Source: Pseudopelobacter sp964542535
Lineage (GTDB): Bacteria; Desulfobacterota; Desulfuromonadia; Geobacterales; Pseudopelobacteraceae
NCBI GenBank assembly: GCA_964542535.1
Contig: CAZIUE010000001.1
Coordinates: forward strand, 186,001-250,000
Direction: 5' to 3'
Length of the DNA: 64,000 nucleotides
Shown: piece by piece, positions 7,453-16,678 of the stretch
How the letters are laid out: each line of letters opens with the position of its first letter
Position numbering within the stretch: position 1 is the first letter of the stretch
Notes under the pieces: generated by a model
Told to the model about the DNA's origin: nothing
Database searches by the model: none
What the model saw: the letters and a program-made list of their open reading frames with translations, nothing else
Program-made: the position numbers and the translations under genes

Positions 7453-9510
7453 ATGAAAAAGGTTGCTCGTTTTTCGGTTGGGACACGGCTGGCCCTGGTA
7501 GAAGCGACGGTGATTGTGGTGGCACTGAGCATCTTCACCCTTTCCCTGGAGAGCTATATCGGGGGACGGCTGCAGAAACGCACCGAGGAGGATCTGGCCC
7601 GACAGCTTTCGATCCTGGTCACCGGCTTCTCCTCTTATCACAGCTCCATTGCCGAGAGCACCGGAAGACTGACCACCCTGTTTCGCAGCTATTTCCCCGG
7701 CCCCTTCTCCCTGAACCAGGCTAGCAGCATCCCCGTTGAAGGCCGCCAGACCCCCCAACTCGCCTCTGGATCGGTCACCCTCAACCGGAACACGGCCATT
7801 GTCGATCGCTTCACCGCCGTGACCGGGGCGGTGGGAACGGTCTTCGCCCGTACGGGCGAAGATTTCGTCAGGATCAGTACCTCGCTGAAAAAGGAGGATG
7901 GCAGCCGTGCCATGGGTACGCTCCTGGACCGCCGCCATCCCGCCTATCCGGGACTGCTCAGGGGAGAGCCGTTCGTGGGCAAGGCCGGGCTGTTCGGCAA
8001 GGACTTCATGACCACCTATCTGCCGGTCAGGGACGGCCAGGGACGGGTTATCGCGGCACTCTTCGTGGGACTGGATTTTACCGACAGCCTGAAGGCGCTC
8101 AAGGAGCGGGTACGGGGTGTCAAGGTGGGCACGAGTGGCTACTTCTTTGCCCTTGACGCCAACGAGGGGAAGGACCTGGGCACGCTGCAGGTGCACCCCT
8201 TCAAGGAGGGAACCGGCATCATCGGTGCCAGGGATCTGGATGGGCGGCCGTTCATCAGGGAGATGATTCAGAGGAAGGAAGGGGTGATCCGCTATCACTG
8301 GGCCAACGGCGAGGCGGGAGAGAAGGTGGCGCGGGAAAAAATCGCCGTGTTCCGTCACATGAAGGAGTGGAACTGGATCCTGGTCATGTCCGCGGCCGAG
8401 AGCGAGATGAGCGCCGAGGCGCGGGTCCTGCGTAACTCCATGCTGGGAGCCATGGTCGTGGTGTCGGTGGTCCTGGTGCTGGTGCTGATCTATCTTCAGC
8501 AGCGCTGGATCAGCCGGCCGCTGCAAGAGACCCTGGAAACGATGACCCGTCTGGGGGGGGGCGATTTCAGCCACATATCCGCGCAGAACTGCGAACGGGC
8601 CGATTCCGCGGATGAAATCGTGCTCATCTCCCAGGGGGTCAGACGCATGGGATGCGAGCTCAAGGGGGTCCTGGAGAAGATCGCGGATGCTTCCCAGGAC
8701 GTATCGGTTGCGGCGGGACAGGTCAGCGCCAGCGCTGCCCGCATCGCCAGCGGCGCCGAGGAGGTTGCCGGCCAGGCTGCCGCGGTAGCCACCGCCGACG
8801 AAGAAATGTCCGCCACCTCGGGGGATATCGCCCGCAACTGCCAACTGGCCGCCGATGGCGCCGACAGGGCGCTGGCCGCGGCCCGGAACGGTGCCCAGGT
8901 AGTGGAAGCTACCCTGAAGGTGATGTGCCAGATCGCCGACAAGGTGCGGGAGTCGGCCGCCACCATCGAAAAACTGGGGGAACGGAGCGACCAGATCGGC
9001 GCCATCATCGGCACCATCGAGGAGATCGCCGACCAGACCAACCTGTTGGCTCTGAACGCGGCCATTGAGGCGGCCCGTGCCGGTGAGCAGGGGCGGGGGT
9101 TCGCGGTGGTTGCCGACGAGGTGCGTACTCTGGCGGAGCGCACCACCCGTGCCACCCAGGAGATCGGCGCCATGATCAAGGCGGTCCAGGGGGAGACCAG
9201 GGAGGCGGTTGCTACCATGGAACAGGGGGTGAGCCAGGTGCAGGCCGGAACCCGGGAAGCCTCGAAATCGGGCGATGCGCTTCGCGAGATCCTGGAGCAG
9301 GTCAGCGCGGTGACCATGCAGGTCAGCCAGATCGCCACCGCGGCCGAGGAACAGACAGCCACTACCAGCGAGATTTCCAGCACCATGCATCAGATCAGCC
9401 AGGTGGTGCAGGGAACGTCGCGGGAGGCCCAGGAGTCGGCCGACGCGGCGAACCAGCTGCACGGCGATGCCGAGGAACTGCGGCGGCTGGTGGAACATTT
9501 CAGGCTGTAA
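7453..9510 (+). CDS. Methyl-accepting chemotaxis protein with Cache-type sensor
   Basis: A 685-residue chemoreceptor. After a first transmembrane helix (about residues 12-34) comes a large periplasmic region of about 290 residues resembling the Cache_3-Cache_2 type; the segment GTSGYFFALDANEGKDLG is typical. A second helix follows (about 333-355), then a HAMP-like segment and a long cytoplasmic coiled coil. The signalling tip (DQTNLLALNAAIEAARAGEQ) is the conserved CheA/CheW-binding hairpin. The start at 7453 begins MKKVARFSVG, a typical basic N-terminus, preceded by a run of G. The ligand is unknown; Cache domains usually bind small organic acids or amino acids. It is separate from the che operon at 16679-21930. 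Confidence 0.93.
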   Translation: MKKVARFSVGTRLALVEATVIVVALSIFTLSLESYIGGRLQKRTEEDLARQLSILVTGFSSYHSSIAESTGRLTTLFRSYFPGPFSLNQASSIPVEGRQTPQLASGSVTLNRNTAIVDRFTAVTGAVGTVFARTGEDFVRISTSLKKEDGSRAMGTLLDRRHPAYPGLLRGEPFVGKAGLFGKDFMTTYLPVRDGQGRVIAALFVGLDFTDSLKALKERVRGVKVGTSGYFFALDANEGKDLGTLQVHPFKEGTGIIGARDLDGRPFIREMIQRKEGVIRYHWANGEAGEKVAREKIAVFRHMKEWNWILVMSAAESEMSAEARVLRNSMLGAMVVVSVVLVLVLIYLQQRWISRPLQETLETMTRLGGGDFSHISAQNCERADSADEIVLISQGVRRMGCELKGVLEKIADASQDVSVAAGQVSASAARIASGAEEVAGQAAAVATADEEMSATSGDIARNCQLAADGADRALAAARNGAQVVEATLKVMCQIADKVRESAATIEKLGERSDQIGAIIGTIEEIADQTNLLALNAAIEAARAGEQGRGFAVVADEVRTLAERTTRATQEIGAMIKAVQGETREAVATMEQGVSQVQAGTREASKSGDALREILEQVSAVTMQVSQIATAAEEQTATTSEISSTMHQISQVVQGTSREAQESADAANQLHGDAEELRRLVEHFRL

Positions 9511-9519
9511 GGGGGGAGC

Positions 9520-9542
9520 GTTGCGGGGAGCTTCCCCGTAAC
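9520..9542 (+). terminator. Hairpin after the chemoreceptor gene
   Basis: A 10-base stem (9520-9529 with 9533-9542, one G-U pair) with a 3-base loop begins 9 bases after the chemoreceptor stop codon. There is no long T run, so it is a weak intrinsic terminator candidate. Confidence 0.4.
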
Positions 9543-9671
9543 TTCAGCGGTGTCCGGATGATCGTTGCAGTGGACTGCAATTCCCTTCCCCGTGAAGCGG
9601 GAGGAACCGAGGCGGCAAGGACCTGACCGGACTGGCGTAAGGTGTTTCGTTACAAAGGAAAGAAGGAGAGC

Positions 9672-9698
9672 ACAGGGGCGCCGTTGGGGCGCCCCTGT
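9672..9698 (-). terminator. Terminator hairpin of the cobamide operon
   Basis: A perfect 11-base stem (9672-9682 with 9688-9698) with a 5-base loop lies just beyond the end of cobD. Read on the minus strand, the stem is followed by a pyrimidine-rich, T-containing stretch, which fits termination of the leftward cob operon. Confidence 0.6.
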
Positions 9699-9720
9699 GT
9701 GTGTGAGTCATCCGCCGCGG

Positions 9721-10797
9721 TTACACGAGGATTTCGTGCAGGCATTCCAGCAGGCGCGCGTTTTCCGGCTCCGTGCGTACGGCCATGCGGAAGAAGCGGT
9801 TGGAGAGCCCCGCAAAGCTGCTGCAGTCGCGGATCAGGATCTGTCGCTGCACCAGCAGTTCCTTCAGCTCCGTGGCGGTCAGGGGGGGAGCCAGCTGCGC
9901 CAGCAGGAAGTTGGCGCTGGAAGGATAGACCCTGAGCTGGGGGAAGGCCGCCAGTGCCCGACTGAAGTCTTCCCGCAACCTGCGCACGTACTCGACGGAA
10001 CGGCGGGCGTACTCTCCGTCGTTTAAGGCGGCGACCCCTGCCACCTGGGCCAGGGTGTTGACGCTCCAGGGACCTCCCCTGGAGGTCAGCCTGTCGATCA
10101 GCGGCGGCGCTGCCATGGCGTATCCCAGGCGCAGGCCGGGGATTCCGTAGAACTTGGTCATGGAGCGCAGCACGATCCCCCCTTCCCGGGCGATGATTAC
10201 GTCCTTGGCCGAGGCCTCTTCGCAGAAGTCCATGAATGCTTCGTCCAGCACCAGGAAGGTTCCCCGCGCCCGGCAGAGGTCGTAGACCTGTTCCACCAGC
10301 TCCCGGGGGTAGAGGGTGCCGCTGGGGTTGCCCGGGTTGCACAGGTAGAGGGCGTCGTACTCCTCATCCAGGGCGTCGGCCAGCATCACCGGATCCAGTG
10401 AGAAATTGTCGTCGGGAGAGAGGAGCAGGTGGCGCACCTCGCAGTGGTGCTGCCGCAGGGCATAGGCGTATTCGCTGAACGAGGGGGAGACGATCAGGGC
10501 GCTTCTGCCTGGCAGCAGGGCGGGCAGGTTGTAGATGGTCTCGGTGGAGCCGTTGGCAATGGCGAAGTACTCAGGCGGGACGCCGTGGATCCGGGAGAGG
10601 GTCTGCTTCAGTTCGCCGCAGTCGTTGTCCGGGTAGTGCACCAGGCTGTCCAGGGCCTGGGTGATGGCCTCCCTGACCCGGGGGGAGATGCCCAGGGGGT
10701 TGATGCTGGCCGAGAAGTCGATGGAGTCTGCCGGGGAGAAACCGCGCTGGCGGGCCAGGGAGAACAGGTTGCCGCCATGCTCATAGCTGTGTGACAT
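9721..10797 (-). CDS. cobD: Threonine-phosphate decarboxylase / aminotransferase class I-II (CobD, cobamide synthesis)
   Basis: A 358-residue PLP enzyme of aminotransferase fold I. It is assigned as L-threonine-O-3-phosphate decarboxylase, which makes (R)-1-aminopropan-2-ol phosphate, the linker between corrin ring and lower ligand in cobamides. The N-terminal HGGNLFSLA and IDFSASINPLG are characteristic of CobD. The PLP lysine lies in SMTKFYGIPGLRLGY. Histidinol-phosphate aminotransferase is the closest alternative, but the operon position after cbiB and the corrin genes decides for CobD. Its start overlaps the end of cbiB by 17 bases, suggesting translational coupling, and a terminator hairpin follows at 9672-9698. 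Confidence 0.88.
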   Translation of the reverse strand: MSHSYEHGGNLFSLARQRGFSPADSIDFSASINPLGISPRVREAITQALDSLVHYPDNDCGELKQTLSRIHGVPPEYFAIANGSTETIYNLPALLPGRSALIVSPSFSEYAYALRQHHCEVRHLLLSPDDNFSLDPVMLADALDEEYDALYLCNPGNPSGTLYPRELVEQVYDLCRARGTFLVLDEAFMDFCEEASAKDVIIAREGGIVLRSMTKFYGIPGLRLGYAMAAPPLIDRLTSRGGPWSVNTLAQVAGVAALNDGEYARRSVEYVRRLREDFSRALAAFPQLRVYPSSANFLLAQLAPPLTATELKELLVQRQILIRDCSSFAGLSNRFFRMAVRTEPENARLLECLHEILV

Positions 10798-11752
10798 GGA
10801 TACCTCTCAGGAATGCGGCCGTTGTCAGGGCGATGGCGGCCATGGCAAGGGTCGCGGCGTACATCAGCCTGATCATGCCCCCATAGGCATGGCCGTCGAT
10901 GGTGCGTACGGGATCGCCGATGTACTGTTTGACCGACACCCTGCCGCCGTAGGTGGACGGCCCCCCCAGGCGGATACCCAGGGCGCCGGCCGCCGCCGAC
11001 TCCGGGTGGGCGCTGTTGGGAGAAGGGTGGTTGAGCCGGTCCCGGAGGGCGATTCGTGCCGCGTTGATCGGAGAAAGACCGGTCAGGGGCGCCACCAGGA
11101 TCATTAGCAGGGCGGTGAGGCGCGCCGGGACGAAGTTCACCAGATCGTCCATGCGGGCCGAGGCCCATCCCAGGTGCAGATAACGCTCATTTTTGTACCC
11201 GACCATGGAGTCCAGGGTGCTGACCGCCTTGAAGGCCATGCCGGCCACCGGTCCGCCCAGGGAGAGCCAGAACATGGGGGCAATGATGCCGTCGGTGGTG
11301 TTTTCGGCCACGGTCTCGATCAGGGCGCGCCAGATCTCCTCCTCTTCCAGGTCGTGGGTGTCGCGGCCGACGATGTAGGAAAGTCTCACCCGCGCCTCCG
11401 CGATGTCGTTGGCCTGGAGGGCGTCGGCCACCAGGCGCGACTCGCGGTGCAGGGAGCGGGCCGCGAGGCAGGTGGCAGAGAGCAGGGCGGCGACCGCGAA
11501 CCCGGCCAGGGGATGCAGCAGCGCAGCGCCCTCCACCAGGAGCCAGGTGGCGCCGGCAGCGGCGGCGACGGTCGCGAGCAGCAGCAGCACGCCGGCCGGT
11601 CGCCCGCTCCCCAGCCCCGCGCGGATGCGCCTCTCCAGGAAGCTGATCAGGCGGCCGATCAGCACCACCGGGTGGGGCAGCCAGCGCGGGTCTCCCAGGC
11701 ACAGGTCAAGCAACAGGGCCAGGGCGAAGACGGCGGGATCAGGCCGGATCAC
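10781..11752 (-). CDS. cbiB: Adenosylcobinamide-phosphate synthase (CbiB)
   Basis: A 323-residue membrane protein with four or more hydrophobic segments. It joins adenosylcobyric acid to aminopropanol phosphate or a related amine to give adenosylcobinamide phosphate. The N-terminus LLLDLCLGDPRWLPHPVVLIGR is the family signature, and GRDTHDLEEEEI, AENTTDG and the conserved end region are also present. It starts with GTG and overlaps both neighbours by 14 to 17 bases. Naming warning: this family is called CobD in aerobic-pathway organisms, whereas the decarboxylase downstream is CobD in Salmonella nomenclature. Confidence 0.93.
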   Translation of the reverse strand: MIRPDPAVFALALLLDLCLGDPRWLPHPVVLIGRLISFLERRIRAGLGSGRPAGVLLLLATVAAAAGATWLLVEGAALLHPLAGFAVAALLSATCLAARSLHRESRLVADALQANDIAEARVRLSYIVGRDTHDLEEEEIWRALIETVAENTTDGIIAPMFWLSLGGPVAGMAFKAVSTLDSMVGYKNERYLHLGWASARMDDLVNFVPARLTALLMILVAPLTGLSPINAARIALRDRLNHPSPNSAHPESAAAGALGIRLGGPSTYGGRVSVKQYIGDPVRTIDGHAYGGMIRLMYAATLAMAAIALTTAAFLRGIHVTQL

Positions 11753-14072
11753 GGGGAAGACCGCAGATTTCCAGCAGCCTGGCCATGTCCAGGTGTTGCT
11801 CCATGTGGCCGGCCAGCAGGTCGAAGGGGTCGGCGGCAGGGGGACGCGTCTCTTCCCACTGCAGGGGGAGCCCTTTCTCGCTCCTGATGCTGTTCAGGTA
11901 TGTGTCCCGGAAGCGGGCGTTGTCGAAGATGCCGTGCAGGTAGGTGCCGAAGACCCGGCCGTCGTCCGAGACGCAGCCGTCCAGCACATCCACGTTGCTG
12001 TCGCCGCGCCGGAAGATGCGCGCAAAAGGGCGGGGAGTCGCGGTGTAGCCCGTGTTTCCCATGTGGATCTCGTATCCGCCCAGCTCGTCGCCGCAGTCAG
12101 GTGCGACGGCGTTTCCCGCCGGCTCCAAGTGCGCCCGTGCCTGGTGGGTCTCCTTGTTCTCCAGCATGGTGGTCTCCACCGGCAAAAGCGAAAGCCCCCC
12201 GGCCTCGGGGTGGGACGACTCCACCCCCTGGGGATCGAGCACCCGCTGTCCCAGCATCTGGTAGCCGCCGCAGATGCCGATGACCCGTCCCCTGAAGGAG
12301 GCGATGGCGTCGAAGAGCCCTGTCTCACCCAGGAAGAGCAGGTCGCCGATGGTTGATTTGCTCCCCGGTATGATCAGCACGTCCAACCCTTCCAGCTGTT
12401 CGGGCCTATGAACGTAGCTGAGGAGTACGTCGTTTTCGGCCTGCAACCGGTCGAAATCCGTGAAGTTGGAGATGCGCGGCAGCCGGACGATGCCGATGCT
12501 GATCCGGCGCCCATCCTTCAGTGCCGCTTTCTTGCGTTCCTGGCCGAGGATGACGCTGTCTTCGGCCGGCAGGCAGAGTTCAGGAAGCCAGGGGAGCACT
12601 CCCAGAACCGGCACGCCGGTGCGGTCCTGGATGAAGTCGATGCCCGGGGTCAGGATGGAGGCGTCGCCGCGGAACTTGTTGATGATCACCCCCTTGATGT
12701 AGGGCCTCTCCAGGGGGTCCAGCAGCTCCAGGGTTCCGGCGATCTGGGCGAATACTCCTCCCCGGTCGATATCCGCCACCAGAATCACCGGGCAGCGGGC
12801 CATCAGGGCGATCTTCAGGTTGGCGATGTCGTTGTCCTTCAGGTTGATTTCGGAGATGCTGCCGGCCCCCTCCAGGACGATGAAGTCAAAGGCCTGGCGC
12901 AGGTTCCGGAAGCTCTCCCGTATTTTCTCCATGGCCTGGGGTTTGTAGTTGTCGTACTCCCGTACGTTCATGTTTGCCACCGGCCTCCCCTGCACCACGA
13001 CCTGGCTGCCGGTATCGGAGTTTGGCTTGAGCAGCACCGGATTCATATCCGTATGGGGCGGGATCATGCAGGCCTGGGCCTGCATGGCCTGGGCGCGCCC
13101 CACTTCGCCCCCCTCGGGGGTGACAAAGGAGTTGTTGGACATGTTCTGGGACTTGAAAGGGGCTACGGTCAGGCCGCGCCTGACCAGAGAGCGGCAGAAG
13201 CCGGCGGTGAGGATCGATTTCCCCACGTCCGAGGCGGTGCCGCAGAACATCAGTGCCCGGGCATCGGGGAGCGGCCCCTGGCCAGGGGGGGGAGCCGGGG
13301 GCGCTGCCGCCTCGGCGTACTTGCCTGAGTAGCCGCGCGGCGTTACCATGCGGCCGTGGCGGTCGATGAAGCTGCTGGCGTTGCCGATGATCACGATGGT
13401 GAACATGTCGATGTCGTGGTCCAGCAGCTCGCCCAGGCGGGTGACCGTGACGGTCTGACCGGGGCGGCAGGCATTGCGGACGATACCGGCCGGTGTCTCG
13501 GGGGGGCGGGATGCCAGAGTAATCCTGACCGCCTCCTGGATCTGGGTGACCCGGCTCTTGCTGCGCGGGTTGTAGAGGGCGATGACGAAGTCGGCGCGTG
13601 CGGCTGCCTCCAGCCTGCCGCGGATCACCTCCCAGGGGGTGAGCAGGTCGGAGAGAGAGATGACCGCGAAGTCGTGCATCAGCGGCGCGCCCAGTACCGA
13701 TGCCGCTGCCTGGACCGCCGAGACGCCGGGAATGACCTGTACTTCCGGCTGGGGAAGCCCGGCCTCTTCGGCCGTTTCTCCTTCCAGGAGTTCGAATACC
13801 AGGCCTGCCATGCCGTAGATGCCCGCGTCGCCCCCCGACACCAGGCAGACCGTGTCGCCGGAGCGGGCTCTGCGGATCGCTTCGCGGCAACGCTCCACCT
13901 CGCGCATCATGCCGGTGGAGATGGATTGCTTCTCCTGGATGAGCGGTCTGAGCTGTTCGATGTACATGTCATAGCCGATGATGACCGTTGACGAGGCAAT
14001 GGCCTGGCGTGCGGCTTCGGTCAACTGTTCGACGGCCCCGGGACCGCTGCCGATGATGTAGAGTGATGCCAT
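11739..14072 (-). CDS. CobJ/CbiH-CobQ/CbiP fusion: precorrin-3B C17-methyltransferase plus cobyric acid synthase
   Basis: A single 777-residue frame joins two cobamide enzymes that are normally separate. Residues about 1-240 are the C17-methyltransferase that contracts the corrin ring; they contain the SAM-binding GSGPG near the start and the VSGGDAGIYGMA motif. A Pro/Ala-rich linker follows (about 245-262). Residues about 265-770 are glutamine-dependent cobyric acid synthase: a nucleotide-binding GTASDVGKS, the SQNMSNNSF segment, and a class I glutaminase-like domain with the nucleophile cysteine in GICGGYQMLG and the histidine in YLHGIFDN. All key residues are intact, so both halves should be active. 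The start has AAGGAA upstream. The two steps are not consecutive in the pathway, so channelling is not an obvious reason for the fusion. Confidence 0.93.
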   Translation of the reverse strand: MASLYIIGSGPGAVEQLTEAARQAIASSTVIIGYDMYIEQLRPLIQEKQSISTGMMREVERCREAIRRARSGDTVCLVSGGDAGIYGMAGLVFELLEGETAEEAGLPQPEVQVIPGVSAVQAAASVLGAPLMHDFAVISLSDLLTPWEVIRGRLEAAARADFVIALYNPRSKSRVTQIQEAVRITLASRPPETPAGIVRNACRPGQTVTVTRLGELLDHDIDMFTIVIIGNASSFIDRHGRMVTPRGYSGKYAEAAAPPAPPPGQGPLPDARALMFCGTASDVGKSILTAGFCRSLVRRGLTVAPFKSQNMSNNSFVTPEGGEVGRAQAMQAQACMIPPHTDMNPVLLKPNSDTGSQVVVQGRPVANMNVREYDNYKPQAMEKIRESFRNLRQAFDFIVLEGAGSISEINLKDNDIANLKIALMARCPVILVADIDRGGVFAQIAGTLELLDPLERPYIKGVIINKFRGDASILTPGIDFIQDRTGVPVLGVLPWLPELCLPAEDSVILGQERKKAALKDGRRISIGIVRLPRISNFTDFDRLQAENDVLLSYVHRPEQLEGLDVLIIPGSKSTIGDLLFLGETGLFDAIASFRGRVIGICGGYQMLGQRVLDPQGVESSHPEAGGLSLLPVETTMLENKETHQARAHLEPAGNAVAPDCGDELGGYEIHMGNTGYTATPRPFARIFRRGDSNVDVLDGCVSDDGRVFGTYLHGIFDNARFRDTYLNSIRSEKGLPLQWEETRPPAADPFDLLAGHMEQHLDMARLLEICGLPRDPA

Positions 14073-14193
14073 GCTGTTCCTTCTGTATGCGAGAGTGGGT
14101 CCTGTCTGTGTGCGGACGAACGGCTGGAGGGAAAAACCGGGGAATTATGACACGTCGGCTTGTGGGGATGCAAGCCCGAAGTGGTTGGGACGA

Positions 14194-14961
14194 TCAGGCC
14201 GAATAGGAGGCGTAGAGCTGTTTGACGCGCTGCAGGTAGCTGCGGGTCTCCTGGGGCAGGCGGTCGGGACGCCTGTCCACGTTGCCCGGCCCCCAGTTGT
14301 AGGCCGCCAGGGTGGAATCCAGGTCGCCGTTGTAGCGTTTGAGCAGGTCGCGCAGGAAGCGGGTGCCGGCCATGACGTTCTGCTCCGGGTCGAAGGAGTC
14401 GCTCACCCCCAGGCCGCGGGCGGTTGCGGGCATGAGCTGCATCAATCCCCGGGCGCCGGCGCTGGAGACCGCCCTGGGGTTGAAGTCGCTTTCGGCCTTG
14501 ATGACCGCCTTGATCAGTCCCGTGTCGACACCATAATGACGGGAGGCCTTGGCAATGATCGGCTCCAGCCACTGACTGCCACTGGGCAGGCCGGCTGATG
14601 GGGAATCGTATTCCGGCAGGGGCTGGGGCGAAGATTCGGTCGACGAGACTTCAGCCTCGGCCTGGGTGGCACGGTAGGAGGCCAGCAGGGATTGCACGAG
14701 GGACGGTTGACGGTTGATGTGGGGCAGCGTCATGGTGTCGGCCGGCTGGTCACCGGCCAGAGCCAGAGTCGCATGGAGCATGCGCAGGTTGAGCGTCTCC
14801 GCCAGTGCCCGGGCATCGTCGGGGGTGGCGGCGTGCTCCAGCGCGGCGTCCAGCTTGCCGGCAAAGACTGTCTCTCCAGGAGAGGCGTCCGCTTGCCGGG
14901 GCGCTGCCTGGGTGATGAGGGTTTTGAGCAGAGATGGCGTTTCGCTGACGTTGATGGACAT
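14194..14961 (-). CDS. Lytic transglycosylase (SLT domain) without signal peptide
   Basis: A 255-residue protein. Residues about 125-250 form an SLT/goose-lysozyme-like peptidoglycan-cleaving domain, with the catalytic glutamate in IKAESDFNPRAVS, followed by GLMQLMPATA and AAYNWGPGNV. The first about 120 residues are low in hydrophobicity and show no Sec signal or lipobox, although the substrate is periplasmic. Such proteins near motility genes are often exported by the flagellar secretion apparatus, as is FlgJ. The gene is four bases downstream of the sigma-54 response regulator gene and next to a chemotaxis operon, so a role in flagellum or other envelope-machine assembly is inferred. Confidence 0.85.
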   Translation of the reverse strand: MSINVSETPSLLKTLITQAAPRQADASPGETVFAGKLDAALEHAATPDDARALAETLNLRMLHATLALAGDQPADTMTLPHINRQPSLVQSLLASYRATQAEAEVSSTESSPQPLPEYDSPSAGLPSGSQWLEPIIAKASRHYGVDTGLIKAVIKAESDFNPRAVSSAGARGLMQLMPATARGLGVSDSFDPEQNVMAGTRFLRDLLKRYNGDLDSTLAAYNWGPGNVDRRPDRLPQETRSYLQRVKQLYASYSA

Positions 14962-14965
14962 GTGG

Positions 14966-16363
14966 TTACTCTTCGACGAAGACCAAACTCTTCTTCTTCA
15001 GTTTCTCGATCAGAGTGGTCCGTTTCAGGTTGAGCAGTTCCGCGGCTTCTTTCTTGTTGCCTCCCGTGCGGGCCAGGGCCTGAAGGATCAGGCTGTTTTC
15101 GAACTGTTCCACCGCGGTATTGAGACAGATCCCCTCCTTCGGGAGGGTACTGTCTTCTTGCAAGGAAGATGCCTGGAATCTTGCTCTGCTGCTGGAAATG
15201 TATTTTTCCGGCAGGTCCTCCGGAGTGATGATGCCGTTGTTCTTGATGATCACCAGGCGTTCTACCAGATTTTCCAGTTCCCTGACGTTGCCCGGCCAGT
15301 CATAGTTGCACAGAATTTCCAGTGTTTCCCGGGAGAAACCTTTGACCGAATAACGGTTGTTGTCGTTGAAGCTGTTCAGGAAGGTGTGGATCAGCAGCGG
15401 AATATCCTCCCTGCGCTCCCGCAGCGGCGGTATGGAGACCGGTATGACCGACAGGCGGTAGTAGAGGTCTTCCCGGAAGTCCCTGTTGACGACCATCTCC
15501 TCCAGGTTCTTGTTGGTGGCGGCGATGATGCGCACATCCACCTTCTGGCATTTGGTGGAACCAACCGGCTCGAACTCCCTGGTCTGCAGGACCCGCAGCA
15601 ACTTGACCTGCAAGGCCGACTTCATGTCGCCGATTTCGTCCAGGAAGAGCGTCCCCTTGTCCGCCATTTCAAAGCGGCCGATGCGGTTGGCGTGCGCTCC
15701 GGTGAAGGAGCCCTTCACATGGCCGAACAGCTCACTCTCCAGCAGGTCATCGGGAATCGCGGCGCAGTTGATGGGAACGAAATTGTTGTTTTTTCTGCTG
15801 CTGAGCTGGTGGATGGCCCGTGCCGCAAGCTCCTTGCCGGTGCCCGATTCACCCTGGATGAGGACCGTGGCGTTGGATTCGGCGACCTTTTCGATCATCT
15901 CGAACAGATCCTGCATTGCCTTGCTTCTGCCGATGATCGTGGAACAGAGGACGTTGGCCTGCTTATTGCTGTGTTCCTCGTTCCCTATCTGTTTGATGGC
16001 CTGATATTCTCCTGCGCGCATGACGATGCTCTCCAGTTCATCGAGATTCAGCGGCTTGGAAAGAATGAAGATATTTCCGTTGCCGGGCTGCCGCGGAGGC
16101 AGTTCCTCGCTGGCTCCGCAGGCCACGAGCACCAGCAGGGGATTGATCTCCGTGGCGCGGTCCATGAAGTCTGGAGCGATGGCGTTCAGGTGGCGTATGT
16201 CGGCAATAACGATGCCGATTTCCTGGGTCCTGATGGCGGAATAAAGGGAGTCGGCCTCGTCTTCCGTGATCACGTCATACCCCTGGTAGGTCAGGAAGGC
16301 TGATACGAGATCGCGGCTTTTGCGGTCCCTGTCGGCAATGAGGATGGTTTTGTGAGTGTGCAT
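14966..16363 (-). CDS. Sigma-54-dependent response regulator (NtrC family)
   Basis: A 465-residue protein with three parts. The receiver-like domain (residues 1-120) has an acceptor aspartate in IVIADIRHL and the lysine in LSKPLN. The AAA+ domain has Walker A GESGTGKE, Walker B LFLDEIGD and the sigma-54 contact loop as GSFTGA rather than the commonest GAFTGA. A Fis-type helix-turn-helix ends the protein (NKKEAAELLNLKRTTL). It should activate sigma-54 promoters in response to a partner kinase, which is not obvious nearby. It precedes the transglycosylase by four bases and diverges from cheW, suggesting a flagellar or motility regulon of the FlrC/FlgR kind, though this is inference. Confidence 0.9.
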   Translation of the reverse strand: MHTHKTILIADRDRKSRDLVSAFLTYQGYDVITEDEADSLYSAIRTQEIGIVIADIRHLNAIAPDFMDRATEINPLLVLVACGASEELPPRQPGNGNIFILSKPLNLDELESIVMRAGEYQAIKQIGNEEHSNKQANVLCSTIIGRSKAMQDLFEMIEKVAESNATVLIQGESGTGKELAARAIHQLSSRKNNNFVPINCAAIPDDLLESELFGHVKGSFTGAHANRIGRFEMADKGTLFLDEIGDMKSALQVKLLRVLQTREFEPVGSTKCQKVDVRIIAATNKNLEEMVVNRDFREDLYYRLSVIPVSIPPLRERREDIPLLIHTFLNSFNDNNRYSVKGFSRETLEILCNYDWPGNVRELENLVERLVIIKNNGIITPEDLPEKYISSSRARFQASSLQEDSTLPKEGICLNTAVEQFENSLILQALARTGGNKKEAAELLNLKRTTLIEKLKKKSLVFVEE

Positions 16364-16515
16364 TTCTTTCCAGTGTGGAGCGAAGGGGTCGTGGCGAAGC
16401 TAACGGCGTTTGCTTAATGTAGCCTCCGTATCCTGAAAAGTCAATTAAATGACTCTTGGTTGGATTTTGACACGTTTCTATCCTGCAACCCGCGAATATT
16501 TCTTGCGGGCGACGG

Positions 16516-16543
16516 TTGTCGGCCGGAATAATGCCGCTATAAT
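16516..16543 (+). promoter_or_regulatory. Putative sigma-70 promoter of the chemotaxis operon
   Basis: A perfect TATAAT (16538-16543) is preceded, with 16 bases spacing, by TTGTCG (16516-16521). It lies 135 bases before cheW. A flagellar sigma-28 promoter was considered because of GCCGCTATAA, but no TAAA element lies at the right distance. The rest of the 315-base gap 16364-16678 shows nothing else recognised. Confidence 0.5.
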
Positions 16544-16678
16544 GGAATTCCGTAACCGGCTTGATTAAATTGCGCTTTGCATGGTAAGTTTGCTGACTTG
16601 CGGCTCGCGCCCCCTGCCGGGGTCCATGGACTTTGATCCCGTTTCGTACCCACATATATGCAAGGAGGAGGAAAACTC

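Noticed and set aside
7405..9498. 697-codon minus-strand frame opposite the chemoreceptor
   Set aside because: Mirror frame of a well-supported chemoreceptor; its product has no recognisable domain.
16530..16543. Sigma-28 flagellar promoter before cheW
   Set aside because: GCCGCTATAA is close to the -10 element, but no TAAA-type -35 lies at the required distance; the site fits sigma-70 better.
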